DNA of 64,000 nt from contig NZ_JAFVMG010000004.1 of assembly GCF_017377745.1 (NCBI RefSeq), forward strand, positions 62,001 through 126,000. Reading direction: 5' to 3'. The position numbers and the translations under genes were made by a program. Under the pieces are notes generated by a model. The model saw only the letters and a list, made by a program, of their open reading frames with translations. It searched no databases and was not told the origin of the DNA. This document shows positions 56,146 to 63,015 of this stretch, piece after piece. Each line of letters starts with the position of its first letter. Within the stretch, counting starts at the first letter, position 1. This stretch comes from Acetobacter suratthaniensis (lineage in GTDB: Bacteria; Pseudomonadota; Alphaproteobacteria; Acetobacterales; Acetobacteraceae).

Positions 56146-56610
56146 CTACGCGAAACGCCAGTGCAGGGCATGAAAGACCATGCGCGACAACGGCGTGTGC
56201 GACAGCACGATCAGCACCATGCCCACGATAATCGCCACCCGGCTGCCGGAACGGGCATATAGTCCCAGCATTTCATCGCGGCTGGCCATGTCCAGAAACC
56301 GATCAAGCCCATCGTAACCGGCCTGTTCGCGCTGGCGGCGATAACGGGCCAGAAACTCGGCAGGCAGGCCCGCCCGCTCAAACTGTGTAGCGCTGTAGCG
56401 ATCAAGCTCATCGCGCCGGTAACGCAGCACACCATCCTGATGCCTGACCGGGCGCGGGCCGCCGCCAATCCGCTCTAAAAGCCATAGCCGCCGCGCGGGC
56501 ACACCCAGATACCCCGCAGCCTGCCTACGCTCCAGAATCTGCTGGAGCGGGAAGGGGCAGACAGTCGCCTGCCCGGATACGGTATCCGAGGGGACGTGAG
56601 GATCTTTCAT
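56146..56610 (-). CDS. Membrane-anchored HTH-like protein, unknown function
   Basis: A 154-residue protein with an N-terminal excisionase/MerR-like helix-turn-helix (about residues 20-75: [20 protein letters not shown], then [20 protein letters not shown]), a helical middle and one C-terminal membrane segment ([21 protein letters not shown]). DNA-binding plus membrane tail suggests a tethered DNA-binding protein, but no family name comes to mind. The start at 56610 overlaps nothing but sits close to the divergent NUDIX gene. uvrB follows on the same strand after 67 bases. Confidence 0.6.
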   Translation of the reverse strand: MKDPHVPSDTVSGQATVCPFPLQQILERRQAAGYLGVPARRLWLLERIGGGPRPVRHQDGVLRYRRDELDRYSATQFERAGLPAEFLARYRRQREQAGYDGLDRFLDMASRDEMLGLYARSGSRVAIIVGMVLIVLSHTPLSRMVFHALHWRFA

Positions 56611-56728
56611 GACATCCGAGCTTGGAAAAAAAGAACAGGTCAAGTCAATGCCTGTCTTGCCATTGCCGCCCTGTCACCGATGCACAGGCCGATTGACCAT
56701 TAATCAGGCAGGCCGCATCCTTGGCGCC

Positions 56729-57184
56729 ATGCAACACACTCTTTCTACGCCCTCCCTGCCCCGTGTCGGTGTGCTGGCTGTTATCCGGCATGAAGACAGG
56801 TTTTTACTCGTCCGGCGTGGCAAAATGCCCGATGCCGGTCTGTGGGGTTTTCCCGGCGGCAAGGTAGAGCCGGGAGAAACGCTGCAACAGGCCGCAACCC
56901 GTGAACTGGCGGAAGAAACAGCCCTGAACGCCACAGGACAGGATGTGATTGATACTTTCGAGTCGATCCGCCATGACGCGGCAGGCGCACTGGCGTTTCA
57001 TTACGTCATTATCGCGGTGCGCTGTCAGCTCCCCGCCGGGCCATGCCCGACCCCGCAGGCGGGTGATGATGCACTGGAAGCCCGCTGGTTTTCCCATGCC
57101 CAAATCAAAGCGCTGGGGCCGCTGGCCTGCGAACGGCTGGAAACGCTAGCCACACAGGTCATGCGGGCCGAAGGCGTCCTGTAA
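56729..57184 (+). CDS. MutT-like NUDIX hydrolase
   Basis: A 151-residue Nudix protein. VGVLAVIRHEDRFLLVRRGK precedes GFPGGKVEPGETLQQAATRE and LAEETAL. The box matches GX5EX7REUXEEXGU except that the late glycine is alanine. The tail ARWFSHAQIKALGPLACERL is usual for this subgroup. ADP-ribose or 8-oxo-nucleotide hydrolysis are both possible. I start at 56729, where conservation begins; an ATG at 56609 would add 40 unlikely residues. It diverges from the HTH-membrane gene. Confidence 0.82.
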   Translation: MQHTLSTPSLPRVGVLAVIRHEDRFLLVRRGKMPDAGLWGFPGGKVEPGETLQQAATRELAEETALNATGQDVIDTFESIRHDAAGALAFHYVIIAVRCQLPAGPCPTPQAGDDALEARWFSHAQIKALGPLACERLETLATQVMRAEGVL

Positions 57185-57221
57185 GGCGTATAGGCCTGCT
57201 ACCCTGCCCTATTGGCCTACC

Positions 57222-57737
57222 TTAGTGAAAGATGCGCCGTGTCTGGCGCTGGCCTGAACGTAAGCTGCCAATCAGCCCCGCCATGACCACCAGCGCATAA
57301 ACCCCACCCATGACAGACATGGAAACCGGCACACCCGGCACCAGATAGGTTGGCGAATCACAGGGTTTCTGAGGCCGTAACGGCATGGAGGCCAGACGCT
57401 CGGCCATCGTATGTCCATACAGGTGCGGAGCATGGCACGCTGGCAGCGGGCTGGGCCACCAGCCCCACTCTACACCCGCATGGCACACGGTAAGCCCGAA
57501 GGATGCCAGCATCAGCAGTACTCCGCACCACAGGAACACCCGCCGCAGAGCTCCGGGCAGAACCGCTGCGGCAAGCCCCGCCACCATCAGGATACGCCAC
57601 GGCCACCGTTCCAGCAGGCACAGCTCGCACGGCATGATACCCAGACCGCGCTCGACCCACCACGCAAAGGCCAGCGCCAGCCCTCCCGCCAGTATCATCA
57701 GCACGCCGGGTGTCGGCCCTGTTCTGTCGCGGCTCAT
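57222..57737 (-). CDS. dsbB: Disulfide bond formation protein DsbB
   Basis: Inner-membrane protein that re-oxidises DsbA and passes electrons to quinone. The 171-residue protein has four hydrophobic segments and both cysteine pairs: CELC in IMPCELCLLERWPWR after the first helix, and one Cys each in LPACHAPH and QKPCDSPTY in the second periplasmic loop. The ATG at 57737 follows GGGAGC. dsbA is not nearby. Confidence 0.9.
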   Translation of the reverse strand: MSRDRTGPTPGVLMILAGGLALAFAWWVERGLGIMPCELCLLERWPWRILMVAGLAAAVLPGALRRVFLWCGVLLMLASFGLTVCHAGVEWGWWPSPLPACHAPHLYGHTMAERLASMPLRPQKPCDSPTYLVPGVPVSMSVMGGVYALVVMAGLIGSLRSGQRQTRRIFH

Positions 57738-57871
57738 GTCATGCTCCCGCCTGTTGCTCCGGCCCGTTACCCTGCGCGTTTATGGCCAGACAGCATCCTG
57801 CGCCCGCCTTTATGCCTTGGCAACCAGCCCCTGTATCAGCGTTTTTTCCTGCTTGCGCCTGCCGTGCTGCT
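57738..57871. other. Gap between the OtsB-like gene and dsbB
   Basis: These 134 bases lie downstream of the OtsB-like gene and upstream of dsbB on the minus strand. I see no gene and no convincing terminator or promoter. Confidence 0.3.
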
Positions 57872-58606
57872 TCAGGCAGTCAGCCCGGCCAGCCATGTGC
57901 GCAACACGGCGGGGGTTGGAAAATCCACCGGAATACGAAAGCCTGCCCCCCCAGCCGCCTTGGCCACAGCCATAGCGCTCTCATCCGACTTGTCGTTACC
58001 AATCACGATGGGTTTGCGCCCCAGAAAAGGGGGGCGCTGCATCAGCAGGGAGACCGCATAGCCCTTATCCACCCCGGCGGGGCGAATTTCCCACGCCATA
58101 CGCCCGGCCACCAGCAGATAGGCTCCAGCCGATTCCTTCACCCACGCAAGGGCGGCGGCATGCAGGGTCTGAGCGGCTTCAGGAGCTGCACGATAATGCA
58201 GGATAAAGCCGCCCTCCGTATGTTCCAGCCTGACACCGGGCAGCGTACCCACAAGGTCGCGCGCCTGCACAAGCCAGACCCGAGGCAGTTCTGGCAGGGC
58301 CGTGCGTTCAATAGGCCCGCCCGGCCTATGGCGCAGGGCAATGCCGCCTTCACCCCCTACGGCAAAAGGCACATCGCCTAAAAACGCATCAAGCTGTTCA
58401 ACCGTGCGGGATGAAATGATCGCCAGCGCATCGCCACAGGCCGTACGCAGGCGGCGCAGCATATCGAGCAGGTCGGGGGGGAGCACCACAGGGTCAGCGG
58501 CAGAGACATCCTCCACCAGCGTGCCATCGAAATTCAACAAAAACGCGGCCTGCGACAAGGGCGGAATAGGAAAGCGAGCACTCTGTGCTCCATGAAAACC
58601 AAGCAT
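57872..58606 (-). CDS. OtsB-like (trehalose-phosphatase family) protein lacking the catalytic aspartate
   Basis: A 244-residue HAD-type protein aligned along its length with trehalose-6-phosphatases: PPDLLDMLRRLRTACGDALA, IISSRTVEQLDAFL, IRPAGVDKGYAV (motif III lysine) and PIVIGNDKSDESAM. Motif I reads LLNFDGTL, so the nucleophilic aspartate (DxDGT) is Asn25; motif II is ISSR instead of ISGR; the GEHG loop is GEGG; motif IV has GND for GDD. Phosphatase activity is therefore doubtful. No otsA is adjacent. The ATG at 58606 follows AGAGGT. Confidence 0.75.
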   Translation of the reverse strand: MLGFHGAQSARFPIPPLSQAAFLLNFDGTLVEDVSAADPVVLPPDLLDMLRRLRTACGDALAIISSRTVEQLDAFLGDVPFAVGGEGGIALRHRPGGPIERTALPELPRVWLVQARDLVGTLPGVRLEHTEGGFILHYRAAPEAAQTLHAAALAWVKESAGAYLLVAGRMAWEIRPAGVDKGYAVSLLMQRPPFLGRKPIVIGNDKSDESAMAVAKAAGGAGFRIPVDFPTPAVLRTWLAGLTA

Positions 58607-58718
58607 GAAATACCTCTTTTATGGCCTGTTTTCCGTATCCACACAGAATGGCCTCAATAAGCCCCGCCACAGCCCATGCCACCCGGTTCAGGCCGGGCGC
58701 ATGAACGGACGTTATCCT

Positions 58719-59468
58719 TTAATATGTATCGCCTATTTTCGGCTCTGTTCCGCCTGTCCGGCCTTTATCTCCGAAAGGTACAGGAGCCGGTAACGGCACC
58801 TGCGAAGACGGCGCGGAAGGAACCGGAGCCGCTGATGGTGCGGGTGCTGGCTGGGTCGTTCCCGGTGTTGGCTTCATACCCGGCGGGGCCACAAGCTGCT
58901 GCGTGCCATCCGGCGCGGGGGCATCGCCCGGTGCGGCCTGTGGCGTGCCTGAGGGCAGTACCGGCACCACGGGCGCTGCCAGTGGCAGCGGGGTGGGGGC
59001 GGTATCCTGCCCTTCGCAACGGACCATCCGCACATCGTAAAGCGGGCTTTCAAACACGCCCAAACCGGGTTCCGCCGCCAGCATCCAGCCATGAAAAGCC
59101 ACGCCATCGGGGTGGGTGTCGCGCAGGTCGAGCCACGCCGCAGCATCCGGGGCGAGGGTCGGGGGGCGGGTCAGACAACGCGCCACGCCAATTTCCAGAT
59201 TTTTATAATGTGCTGTGCCGCCAACCGGCACGGACAGCACCTCCACATGAGTATCGAGCTTGTCCAGCACGCGTACAACCGCGATGGTTTTACCCTGCCA
59301 TGTTTCAGCCGGATAAACCGCAGGCGGCGCCAGTGCAGCCCCCGCCGCCAGCCCCGACCCGCTGGCGAGGCCCAGAGCCAGCCCCCCTGCCAGCAACGCG
59401 CCGCCACCAGTCAGCACACCACGCAGGACACCATAACGGCCTTTCGGGCCAGCCATACGCGCGCTCAT
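58719..59468 (-). CDS. DUF2155 domain protein with a Pro/Ala-rich tail
   Basis: A 249-residue exported protein: an N-terminal hydrophobic segment (VLTGGGALLAGGLALGLASG), the DUF2155 domain (about residues 50-150: VRVLDKLDTHVEVLSVPVGG, YDVRMVRC and a Cys at ARCLTRPP) and a long Pro/Ala/Ser-rich tail. DUF2155 proteins are periplasmic and often encoded with mlaD and NDUFA12 in alphaproteobacteria, which is the layout here. The start overlaps the preceding small gene (ATGA). Function is unknown. Confidence 0.85.
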   Translation of the reverse strand: MSARMAGPKGRYGVLRGVLTGGGALLAGGLALGLASGSGLAAGAALAPPAVYPAETWQGKTIAVVRVLDKLDTHVEVLSVPVGGTAHYKNLEIGVARCLTRPPTLAPDAAAWLDLRDTHPDGVAFHGWMLAAEPGLGVFESPLYDVRMVRCEGQDTAPTPLPLAAPVVPVLPSGTPQAAPGDAPAPDGTQQLVAPPGMKPTPGTTQPAPAPSAAPVPSAPSSQVPLPAPVPFGDKGRTGGTEPKIGDTY

Positions 59469-59740
59469 GCACCCACCCGAGGAGACTGCAATGCCTGCAC
59501 CAGTTCAGCCAGCCGCTCACGCATGACCTGTTCGCTTACACCCATTAACACCGCATCCTCGAAAGCATCGGTCAAAACCTGCCGCACATCCTGCCAGTTT
59601 TCTTCCAGAACGCGGATTTTTTCCTGACACGAGACGGGCTGCCCGTCTTCCTGTGGCCAGATACGCAACGCTTCCATACTGCCTGTTTCCTGTATCAAAT
59701 CCGCAGCCCTACCGGGGAGCGCATCAAGGCGCGTCATCAT
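59465..59740 (-). CDS. Small helical protein between mlaD and the DUF2155 gene
   Basis: A 91-residue protein, mostly helical (CQEKIRVLEENWQDVRQVLT, SEQVMRERLAELVQALQS), with no signal peptide and no family I know. Starts at 59740 or 59737 overlap the end of mlaD, and its stop overlaps the DUF2155 start, so all three are translated as a chain. The tight overlaps and normal codon use make it a real gene. Confidence 0.65.
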   Translation of the reverse strand: MMTRLDALPGRAADLIQETGSMEALRIWPQEDGQPVSCQEKIRVLEENWQDVRQVLTDAFEDAVLMGVSEQVMRERLAELVQALQSPRVGA

Positions 59741-60257
59741 GACCGGACCCGGCATGATCCGCCGGGGTCTTGCCGGTGCGGGTCAGGGTATCCGTCACGG
59801 AAAAAATGAACTTGCTCAGTAGCTGTTCCAGACTGATGGAACCCTGCGTCTGGCTCACGGTGGCGCCGGGGCTGAGGGTTTTGTCATCCCCCCCCGGAGA
59901 CAGGGCGATATATTTACCGCCCAGCAGGCTGTCGCTGGTGATGATGGCCGCCGTATCATCGGACAGGTGCAGGTCGGGCCGCACGGTAAAGACCACATGG
60001 GCCTTGAAGGTCTGCGGATTGACGCTTTCCGATACGACATGGCCAACCGTAACCCCGGCCAACCGCACATCGGAGCCAATATCCAGCCCGTCTATATGAG
60101 AGAAATCAGCCCCGAGCTGATACCCATCACCCGTGCTCTTGCGCCCTTCGCCCACCACCGTGGCCACCAGCATAAGCACCAGCGCGCACAGCACGGCAGC
60201 ACCCGCTACCAGCTCGGCGATGTCGCGCCGCGATTTTTCCGCCATTGCAGAAGCCAT
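59724..60257 (-). CDS. mlaD: MlaD-type phospholipid transport protein
   Basis: MCE-domain component of the Mla retrograde phospholipid transport system, anchored in the inner membrane and facing the periplasm. The 177-residue protein has one N-terminal membrane helix (LVAGAAVLCALVLMLVATVV) and the MCE core: YQLGADFSHIDGLDIGSDVR, LAGVTVGHV, VNPQTFKAHV and SDSLLGGKYIALSPGG. The usual mlaF/mlaE genes are not next to it. NDUFA12 lies 55 bases upstream on the same strand. Confidence 0.9.
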   Translation of the reverse strand: MASAMAEKSRRDIAELVAGAAVLCALVLMLVATVVGEGRKSTGDGYQLGADFSHIDGLDIGSDVRLAGVTVGHVVSESVNPQTFKAHVVFTVRPDLHLSDDTAAIITSDSLLGGKYIALSPGGDDKTLSPGATVSQTQGSISLEQLLSKFIFSVTDTLTRTGKTPADHAGSGHDDAP

Positions 60258-60312
60258 GAACAGACCACACTCCCTGTTGGTAACAACACCCTAGCAGGGA
60301 ATGCGCGGCAAA

Positions 60313-60693
60313 TCACGCCTTGGGCGTATCGCCCGGTGTCCAGGCTTCGTAATCGCCGGTCGCGGGGGGGTGTTTACCGGTTACATACAGGCTGCCCTGA
60401 GGGCGGTAAGCCCCCGGCCCGCCAGTCAGGTTCGGCTGGTGGGGCAGTTGCCACGGCTTGCGCTCGGCCTCGGGAATCGGGGCTTCCAGCGTGTGGTGCA
60501 GCCACCCCCACCATTCCGGCGGCACGGCGGACGGGTCTTCCCCCTTATGGTAGATAACCCAGCGCTCGGGGCGTTGGACCCCGCCACCCAGACGGGCCGG
60601 GCCGGTGGATTCATAATAGCAGCGGCCATCGGCGTCCTTGCCGATCAGCCGCCCTTTCCGGCGCGTATGCAGCCATGTTCCGAAATTTGCCAT
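60313..60693 (-). CDS. NDUFA12-family complex I accessory subunit
   Basis: A 126-residue protein of the NADH:ubiquinone oxidoreductase NDUFA12 (17.2 kDa) family, an alphaproteobacterial and mitochondrial accessory subunit. It shows GTWLHTRRKGRLIGKDADGR, CYYE, RPERWVIYHKGEDPSAVPPE and WWGWLHHTL, followed by the short conserved PWQLPHQPNLTG end. I start at 60693; ATG 60723 would add ten unconserved residues. It heads the mlaD-DUF2155 group. Complex I genes are not in the window. Confidence 0.9.
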   Translation of the reverse strand: MANFGTWLHTRRKGRLIGKDADGRCYYESTGPARLGGGVQRPERWVIYHKGEDPSAVPPEWWGWLHHTLEAPIPEAERKPWQLPHQPNLTGGPGAYRPQGSLYVTGKHPPATGDYEAWTPGDTPKA

Positions 60694-60881
60694 GACCGGG
60701 ATGATAGGACTCCGGCGCGGCATCCGTCGATCCTTTTGTCGCCTGCACGGCCATCACCTGTGCGAGACCGGACCGGCTGCAAAGTTATCCCCCATATCCT
60801 CGTTATAAAGAGTATCAATGCCTCTGGCGGGCCACCAAACCGGGTTACCTCAGCATCAGCCGGGGCGATAAACTCAGCAAC
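60694..60881. other. Divergent NDUFA12 / ribonucleotide-reductase-like intergenic region
   Basis: These 188 bases separate divergent genes. No coding frame, RNA or clear promoter pair was found. A short AT-rich patch (about 60795-60825) is the likeliest promoter area. Confidence 0.3.
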
Positions 60882-62432
60882 ATGACAACCGCCACACACC
60901 CATGGAACGGTGTGCTGATGAGCACACTGGACGCCGCCGCCGACCCGGATGCGCCGCTCCGCCCCGTAACACTCCCCGCTGAGTGGGATACGGAGGCGGC
61001 TGCCGCTCTTGCACAGCTCGTTCCGGGCGACGATCCGATCGACCTTCCCACACTGGCCGATGGCTGGACACGCGTGTTCGCCCCGGACGGCGCCACCGCG
61101 CGTTCGCTGGTCTGGCTGCTGCTGACACGTCAGGCCGCGCCGACAGAAGCCGTCTGGCGCAGTGCGTTTGACCGGCCTCCGGGCTTTATCATCAACCTGG
61201 CGGCGTTTGTCTCGCCGGGGGAAGGCTTTGCCGCGCGTACCTTTGTCGCAGCGCTGCGGCTGGTCTGTTCGGTGCTGCGCCATACGGCAGAAAGCACGGC
61301 CAGCCTGCGCAATGGTGAGCTGCCGCTGCCAGACCTGTTCGCCCCCGCCACCGCACCGACAGCCAGCCAGCCCGCAACAGCCGCGGATGCGCCACCTCTG
61401 GTCGCGGGCGATATTCTGCTGACCAATCTCGATGCCTGTCTGGCCGGTGTGGGGCTGGATTATGATAGCGAGGACGGACGGGCCGCGGCCTGCGCCATTG
61501 CCGCACTCGCCACCCTGACCGCCCATGCCGGACGCGGCCCCGAAACCCTGCCCCTGCCGCCCGTCCGCACCGTTCTGCCCGGTCTGGGCGAGACCCTGCG
61601 CGCGGTCTGGGCCGAAGCGGCCGTGGAAACCGATACCCCGCTCGCCCCGGTTGAAACCGGCTTTTCGGCCTCCAACCCGGTCGATGGTATTCTGGGGGCA
61701 GAAGCCTGCGGGCTGGCTCCGGTTTTTTCCATGCTACGCCCGGATGGCCGCCTAGCTACCAGCACGCGCCAGCGGCTGGAAGCACGCGGCTTCACTACCG
61801 AAACCGCTCTGGCTGCGGCCCTTGCGGGGGAAACCGTGCTGCCTCTGCCCGGTGCTGGCGCACATCTGGCCATGTATCGTGCGCTGACCGGCTTTGTAGA
61901 CCGCATGCCCGCCCGCCCCGAAGCCCTGCCCGCCCCCGCGCGCCAGAAGCTCGAACGCGGCGCACGGCGCGCACTGTCTGCCCGGCATGGCGGCTTTACC
62001 CAGAAAACCAGCATTGGCGGCCACCGCCTGTTCATGCGTACCGGTGAATACGAAGACGGCACGCTGGGCGAGCTGTCGCTCTCTCCCACGCGGGAAAGCA
62101 GCATGGTGCGCGGCCTGATGGAAAGCTTCAGCGAAGCCGTCAGCATTGGTCTGCAATATGGTGCGCCGCTGGACGCCTTTGTGGATAACTTCGCCTATTC
62201 CTGCTTTGGCCCGGCGGGTACAGTCGAGGGAGACCCTGTGGCCTCCTACGCCACCTCCATGCTGGATTATGTGTTCCGCGCCCTGTCCGATACCTATCTT
62301 GGCAAGCGCCTGCCAGATGGGCCGCATCAGGACAGTCAGGCCGAGCCAGACCCGCTGCTGCCGCTTGACCTGCCCGGTGAGGATGATACCCCTTCAGGAC
62401 AGAGAAAGCGTGGCCTGCGGCTGGTCTGCTAA
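60882..62432 (+). CDS. Reduced class II ribonucleotide reductase (NrdJ)-like protein with TSCPD C-terminal domain
   Basis: A 516-residue protein. Residues about 370-485 match the C-terminal part of B12-dependent NrdJ (TSIGGHRLFMRTGEYEDG, LMESFSEAVSIGLQYGAPLD, SYATSMLDYVFRALSDTYLG). Upstream, NLDACLAGVGLDYDSEDGR (from residue 182) matches the NrdJ stretch NLGALLxxxGxPYDSDEGR, and LAPVFSMLRPDGRLATSTRQ resembles the region after the catalytic core. The radical-site motifs (NLCxE, NxC) and the CxxC tail are absent, and length is half of NrdJ. It looks like a reductase relative that has lost its core. Function unknown. Confidence 0.75.
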   Translation: MTTATHPWNGVLMSTLDAAADPDAPLRPVTLPAEWDTEAAAALAQLVPGDDPIDLPTLADGWTRVFAPDGATARSLVWLLLTRQAAPTEAVWRSAFDRPPGFIINLAAFVSPGEGFAARTFVAALRLVCSVLRHTAESTASLRNGELPLPDLFAPATAPTASQPATAADAPPLVAGDILLTNLDACLAGVGLDYDSEDGRAAACAIAALATLTAHAGRGPETLPLPPVRTVLPGLGETLRAVWAEAAVETDTPLAPVETGFSASNPVDGILGAEACGLAPVFSMLRPDGRLATSTRQRLEARGFTTETALAAALAGETVLPLPGAGAHLAMYRALTGFVDRMPARPEALPAPARQKLERGARRALSARHGGFTQKTSIGGHRLFMRTGEYEDGTLGELSLSPTRESSMVRGLMESFSEAVSIGLQYGAPLDAFVDNFAYSCFGPAGTVEGDPVASYATSMLDYVFRALSDTYLGKRLPDGPHQDSQAEPDPLLPLDLPGEDDTPSGQRKRGLRLVC

Positions 62433-62466
62433 CCCGCGCACCGCAACGATCAAGGGAAAAAACGCT

Positions 62467-62928
62467 ATGAGCACCCCCGAATCCCGCCTTCAGGCTCTGG
62501 GCATTATCCTGCCGGTGCCCGCCGCCCCGGTTGCCAATTATGTTGCCTGTGTGCAGACCGGCTCGACACTGGTCGTATCCGGCCAGCTGCCCCTGCTTGA
62601 TGGCGCCCTGTTCGCCACTGGCAAGCTGGGCGGCGCTGTCACGGTTGAAACCGCCGTGGAAGCCGCCCGTTACAGCATGATCAACGTGATCGCACAGGTA
62701 AAAGCCGCCATAGGCGATCTCTCACGCGTCAAGCGCGTGGTGCGACTGGGTGGTTTTATTGCCTGCACACCCGACTTTACGGCGCAGGCCACGGTCATGA
62801 ACGGCGCGTCCGATCTGGCCGTTGCCGTATTTGGTGATGCCGGACGCCACGCACGCTCCACCGTAGGCGTGCCGTCCCTGCCACTGGATGCCCCGGTGGA
62901 AGTCGAAGGACTGTTCGAAATCGCGTAA
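62467..62928 (+). CDS. RidA-family protein
   Basis: A 153-residue YjgF/Rid-family protein of the longer YjgH-like type: LGIILPVPAAPVANYVACVQ, VVSGQLPLLDGALFATGKLG, VKRVVRLGGFIACTPDF and RSTVGVPSLPLDAPVEVEG. The Arg before STVGVPSLP lies where RidA has its catalytic arginine, so deaminase-type activity is possible. The ATG at 62467 follows AAGGGAA, 34 bases after the ribonucleotide-reductase-like gene; the three genes to the right edge share orientation. Confidence 0.85.
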   Translation: MSTPESRLQALGIILPVPAAPVANYVACVQTGSTLVVSGQLPLLDGALFATGKLGGAVTVETAVEAARYSMINVIAQVKAAIGDLSRVKRVVRLGGFIACTPDFTAQATVMNGASDLAVAVFGDAGRHARSTVGVPSLPLDAPVEVEGLFEIA

Positions 62929-63015
62929 TGCCCGGCCTCCCATCCCCTCCGGGGTGGGAGCACGGTACCCACAGAAAGCGCCCACCAGAAAGCGCCCACA
63001 GGGAGCATGATCGTC

